Shown one piece after another: positions 60,671-64,000 of a stretch of 64,000 nucleotides of DNA. The DNA lies in NCBI GenBank assembly GCA_049115815.1, contig JAGDZO010000019.1, forward strand, positions 248,001 through 312,000. The letters run 5' to 3'. The position numbers and the translations under genes were made by a program. Below the pieces are notes generated by a model. It made no database searches, had not been told where the DNA came from, and saw nothing but the letters and a program-made list of their open reading frames with translations. The stretch's first letter is position 1. The number at the start of each line of letters is the position of its first letter. Source of the DNA: Marinoscillum sp049115815 (GTDB taxonomy: Bacteria; Bacteroidota; Bacteroidia; Cytophagales; Cyclobacteriaceae).

Positions 60671-61939
60671 CTAATTAGTGATTTGATTTTCAGCCACTCC
60701 TTTACCTGACCTGAAATAAAACCCGAATAGAACAGCTGGCAAAGTGTAGGACATAGGATTAAAAACCAAATGACCCGCCACTATAGCATATAAAAACACC
60801 ACTATGACCATAGGCAATATTGTACGTTCTACATTAAACATAATTGTTAAATGAAACAAAAAGAATAGTCCCAACCCAATTAACCCATACATGATAAGCA
60901 TATCAAAAAAATCGCTCTCGATATCATCCTTACCGAATCTGGATTCCTCAAAAATTCCGTATTTGGTATAATAATATCCTAAACCTGTTAAATAGTGTTG
61001 CCAATTACTATTCAAGGTTAGGATTGCTTCTTTAGAGTTAACTGCTCGCTCATAGGAGATAAAAGCATAATAGCTGAAAAGATCTTTCTGATCAAATAAC
61101 CCAGCCCGCTCTGCATTGATTAGCACGGACTCTACCCTTACCTTGTACCTTTCTACCCATACTTTCTGATACACTACCCCAGATCCAACAATCAGCATCA
61201 CTATGACTAAAATGTATAAGAAAACTGAAGATTTTGCTTGCCTTAATCCCTTTAAAAACTTCAAGAAATAATGATAACCTATGAATAGTATGAAAACCAA
61301 AAAAACCTTGGAGCCAGAAAGAAAAAGAACAACTAATACTAACAATGAAAATAATATATCCTTTCTATGGAATAAATAATACATCCCCAAGCTCAAGCCA
61401 ATAATGGCTGTGGCGTTTGTCGCATAAAAGAACCCCTTGGAAGCCGCATAATAATTGTACCCTCCTAGTCCGGTGCCAGTTAAAAAAGTAATTGCAATAC
61501 TACCAGCATATATCCAAAATGTAACACTTACCATTCTATGAACAAAGCGTTCATCCTTAACGACTGAATAGGCATATAAAAAAATAAGTGGGTAGGTAGA
61601 AATCTTGGTAAAATAAATAACCTCCTTGGGGATATACTTTAAGGAAAAATCATTGATGAGATAATATGAGAATAAACAAAAACCGAAATAGAAATAACTC
61701 AGCGCTATATTAAAACTAAACTTCTTGTTTATTAGAAAAAAGTATACATTCAATAAAATGAGAATTAATATTCTTGACATTTGACCAAAGGAAATCGCCT
61801 CTCCGAAATCAAGCACCTTCAAAAAAAGTCCATTCAGTACGTCTACAGCCAAATACCAAACTAAATAGAAATTGATAACAGTTTCCAATGACAAGGGAAA
61901 ACGCTTTTTACCGATTATAAGATCTATGGAGTCCCTCAT
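60671..61939 (-). CDS. O-antigen/exopolysaccharide polymerase-like membrane protein (Wzy), copy 2
   Basis: A 422-residue polytopic membrane protein with about ten hydrophobic segments. A large loop (about 265-320, with LTGLGYYYTKYGIFEESRFG) lies before the last segments, and the pattern GSKVFLVF is like Wzy proteins. It differs from the first Wzy (31060-32313). It would polymerise the second repeat unit. It overlaps the GT4 gene by 4 bp and is adjacent to the lyase gene. Confidence 0.72.
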   Translation of the reverse strand: MRDSIDLIIGKKRFPLSLETVINFYLVWYLAVDVLNGLFLKVLDFGEAISFGQMSRILILILLNVYFFLINKKFSFNIALSYFYFGFCLFSYYLINDFSLKYIPKEVIYFTKISTYPLIFLYAYSVVKDERFVHRMVSVTFWIYAGSIAITFLTGTGLGGYNYYAASKGFFYATNATAIIGLSLGMYYLFHRKDILFSLLVLVVLFLSGSKVFLVFILFIGYHYFLKFLKGLRQAKSSVFLYILVIVMLIVGSGVVYQKVWVERYKVRVESVLINAERAGLFDQKDLFSYYAFISYERAVNSKEAILTLNSNWQHYLTGLGYYYTKYGIFEESRFGKDDIESDFFDMLIMYGLIGLGLFFLFHLTIMFNVERTILPMVIVVFLYAIVAGHLVFNPMSYTLPAVLFGFYFRSGKGVAENQITN

Positions 61940-63180
61940 ATTGCTGCTTCGATTAAACTAGACCATTTTTCAAATATTCTATCCTTTGAAAAATCATGCG
62001 ATCTTCTGTAAGCTCTAGCAGAGAGAGACATTCTGAGCTCTTCATTATCTAACAATTCATTCAATGACGCTGCCCAAATAGCTTCAAGATTTTTGTTTTC
62101 GGATAAAATTAATGGTAATAATATGCCGCCCTGACCTAATTCAGCCGAATTCGCATCACTTCTTAAATCTGTATCCGGAAGTAATATCTCGCGCGGACCA
62201 GATACACAGTCTGAACACAAAACCGGCAACTTGCAAGCCATCGATTCAATGATCGTATTAGGGAACCCTTCAAATCTAGTGGGAAATAAAAATATAGTTG
62301 CCCTGCTCATAAATTGATAAGGGTTCTTTTTAGTCCCTAAAAAGTAGACATCATAACTATCATCAAATTGATTCTCTTCCCATATGTGATAAACTTTCAA
62401 CCCCAATAGTTTAGCACGCTCAATCAAATCTGCCCTTCTTACCCCATCTCCGATAATAACCAATTTCGCATTTCTTTTATTGGGTTTTCTATAGTTGGCA
62501 TAGACAGAAAGTAACGTGTCTATCCCTTTTTGTTCATAAAGTCTTGCAACATTGAGGATGATTCTGTGCTTTTCAAAAAGTATGTCAACCTCATCATCCA
62601 AAGGTTCTTTTGCTTGTGCTTCCACCTTCTTGATATCAACAAAGTTCTGAATATAGTCCAATTGAATTTCGGCCTTTTTAAAAACCTCAAATTCATCAAT
62701 ATCTAGAAGTCCTCTTTTACTATTAGGTATAATAATATCGGCCAGTGAAAATACCCTAATCTTAATCTTAGTAGCCAGCGAGGAGTTACCGATATATTTT
62801 GCTAAGTTTCTATGTAGGTAATCATGAGTGAATGGATTACGTAGACTAAGCACTATCTTTTCCTTATGTCTGCTTAGACAGTTTATATAATGAGCTGAAG
62901 TGATAAAGCTGATTGACAGGTCAAAATCCAGCTTTCTCTTCAACTGGTGTACCTTATAAAGTCTCCTCAACTGCGCCACAAAATATGAAACCGGGTTATT
63001 CCCATTTTTGATTCCAAGATCAATGACACTACCGTCTATTTCATAAAATGAATTCGATAAATCAAAAATACAAACCGTGAAATTATATTTCTCAGAGAGC
63101 AGTTTAGAGATATTCGAAATAACCCGACCAACACCTCCAACATTGACATCAGGAACCAATAACAATATTTTCTTCTTCAA
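61936..63180 (-). CDS. Glycosyltransferase family 4
   Basis: A 414-residue GT4 enzyme. The N-terminal domain begins ILLLVPDVNVGGVGRVISNISKLL and includes LSLRNPF. The donor domain has HRIILNVARLYEQKGIDTLLSVY, FLGTKKNPYQFM and IFLFPTRFEGFPNTIIESMACKLPVLCSDCVSGPREIL. This is a standard GT4 pattern of galactosyl- or N-acetylgalactosaminyl-like transferases, but the donor is not certain. It lies 13 bp after the sulfotransferase gene and overlaps the Wzy gene. Confidence 0.9.
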   Translation of the reverse strand: MKKKILLLVPDVNVGGVGRVISNISKLLSEKYNFTVCIFDLSNSFYEIDGSVIDLGIKNGNNPVSYFVAQLRRLYKVHQLKRKLDFDLSISFITSAHYINCLSRHKEKIVLSLRNPFTHDYLHRNLAKYIGNSSLATKIKIRVFSLADIIIPNSKRGLLDIDEFEVFKKAEIQLDYIQNFVDIKKVEAQAKEPLDDEVDILFEKHRIILNVARLYEQKGIDTLLSVYANYRKPNKRNAKLVIIGDGVRRADLIERAKLLGLKVYHIWEENQFDDSYDVYFLGTKKNPYQFMSRATIFLFPTRFEGFPNTIIESMACKLPVLCSDCVSGPREILLPDTDLRSDANSAELGQGGILLPLILSENKNLEAIWAASLNELLDNEELRMSLSARAYRRSHDFSKDRIFEKWSSLIEAAI

Positions 63181-63193
63181 TTGATTCTGATTT

Positions 63194-64000
63194 TTAGTGC
63201 TTACCTACCTTACGCATGCGAAGAAATTGTCTCCACCTGTTCACATACCTTCCAAAAATTAATTGCATCCCATTTTCAAGTTTAGATCCCAATCCAGGAA
63301 GTGACCTTCCCTTGGCTACTCTTTCATAGCCAAAATGCCCCATTAGATCTCCTACAGCCTGTTCGATTCTGTATATCTGCCAATCTTTCAGGGATTTTTC
63401 CCAAGAGTAAACCTTCCCCCTATCTGGTGTATCTCCCACAGCCAAATGCTGCTTTCTTGTATAATCAGGAACTTGAAATCCGTCTGCCTTCAGCATCGCT
63501 TCATCAAAGTCGATATCAGCAAATCTGCAGACGTTCTTTATGGTTTCTTTTGGGCGCTCCACCACATCCTCATATCTCAATCTTAGAACTTTATTTGGCT
63601 GAAATAATTCCGCGCTCAAACCGAAACTCACATTAGCTGCCCAGAAATTTGCTGATTCCTTAGCTGTATTAGGCCCCCAATCCAACTTCATTACCGAAGA
63701 TGCAATGGCACGTGGATCTCTTACGAGATGAATAAACAAAGCCTGCGGAAAAATCTCAGTAAGCGTATTGAAATATTGCAAATTCTCAGGCGTGTGATCT
63801 ATCCAACAAATAGAATTCTCTATCCCTTGACTTTGAGCATATGAGTCAACAAGATCAAGAATGTAATCTCGATATTCTTCTACTGATAATTTTCTTTTGG
63901 AATAGCGAGGGATTTCGATACCCCATAATCTAAACCTAAAATCCCGCTGAAGATATTCATGCAGGCTTTCGGCAGACATTCCTTCTTCCCATTTTACTCC
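63194..64000 (-). CDS. Sulfotransferase family protein, copy 2 (N-terminus outside window)
   Basis: The reading frame is still open at the right edge, so the N-terminal part with the 5'-phosphosulfate loop lies beyond it. An internal ATG at 63979 is not a convincing start. The visible part contains IDHTPENLQ and LFIHLVRDPRAIASSVMKLDW, whose R-DPR and serine fit the 3'-phosphate (PAPS) loop, and VLRLRYEDVVERPKETI. This matches carbohydrate sulfotransferases. It opens the last minus-strand run of the island. Assignment rests on the visible two thirds. Confidence 0.85.
   Translation of the reverse strand, partial: GVKWEEGMSAESLHEYLQRDFRFRLWGIEIPRYSKRKLSVEEYRDYILDLVDSYAQSQGIENSICWIDHTPENLQYFNTLTEIFPQALFIHLVRDPRAIASSVMKLDWGPNTAKESANFWAANVSFGLSAELFQPNKVLRLRYEDVVERPKETIKNVCRFADIDFDEAMLKADGFQVPDYTRKQHLAVGDTPDRGKVYSWEKSLKDWQIYRIEQAVGDLMGHFGYERVAKGRSLPGLGSKLENGMQLIFGRYVNRWRQFLRMRKVGKH

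Noticed and set aside
22807..64000. Recent mobile element carrying the polysaccharide island
   Set aside because: No transposase, integrase, tRNA or flanking direct repeat was seen; AT-richness alone is common for such loci.

Overview
The window looks like the chromosome of a marine-type Bacteroidota bacterium, most likely a member of the Cytophagales. The signs are a TonB-dependent receptor of the carboxypeptidase-D-plug type, a type IX secretion C-terminal domain, PnuC-type vitamin uptake behind a TPP riboswitch, capsule Wzi proteins, an exosortase of the Bacteroidota kind, candidate promoter boxes of the form TAnnTTTG, and no obvious Shine-Dalgarno sites. No tRNA, rRNA, CRISPR array, transposase or phage gene was seen. 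The taxonomic placement is inferred from gene content, not from a marker-gene search.

Positions 1-22,800 are housekeeping. They hold the end of an unknown gene, a DMT transporter with a tRNA-dihydrouridine synthase, a CPBP protease / DUF2007 / CdsA run, a glutamate-family dehydrogenase coupled to phosphatidylserine decarboxylase, an RDD protein, ribD with a free-methionine-sulfoxide reductase, prmC, and a thiamine-pyrophosphokinase-like protein. These are followed by a DUF4136 lipoprotein, a thiamine-type TonB receptor with a TPP riboswitch, a PnuC-type transporter with a NadR-like kinase, guaB, a SpoIIE/STAS/RsbW-like partner-switching operon running into two SurA-like chaperones and a MoxR ATPase, and pheS. 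Gene ends are very compact: convergent genes abut or overlap several times.

Positions 22,800-64,000 are a large exopolysaccharide/capsule island, visibly more AT-rich than the housekeeping part (judged by eye). It seems to contain two assembly lines. The first has a WecA-like transferase, an initiating sugar-phosphate transferase, an exosortase with a small partner, GDP-fucose synthesis (gmd, fcl), and an 11-gene minus-strand operon. That operon runs from the outer-membrane exporter (Wza-like) and Wzz through a TagD-like cytidylyltransferase, an sn-glycerol-1-phosphate dehydrogenase, a flippase, two CDP-glycerol glycerophosphotransferase-like proteins, glycosyltransferases and a Wzy polymerase. 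This suggests a polyol-phosphate (teichoic-acid-like) polymer in a Gram-negative cell.

The second line has two Wzi proteins flanking a second flippase, a second initiating transferase, a GDP-mannose 6-dehydrogenase (AlgD-like), an epimerase, several GT2/GT4 enzymes, two sulfotransferases, a second Wzy, and two heparin-lyase-I-like polysaccharide lyases, one with a type IX sorting domain. Together these predict a sulfated, uronate-containing exopolysaccharide with its own lyases. Only one Wza/Wzz pair is visible, so the two lines may share it. Both window edges cut through genes.
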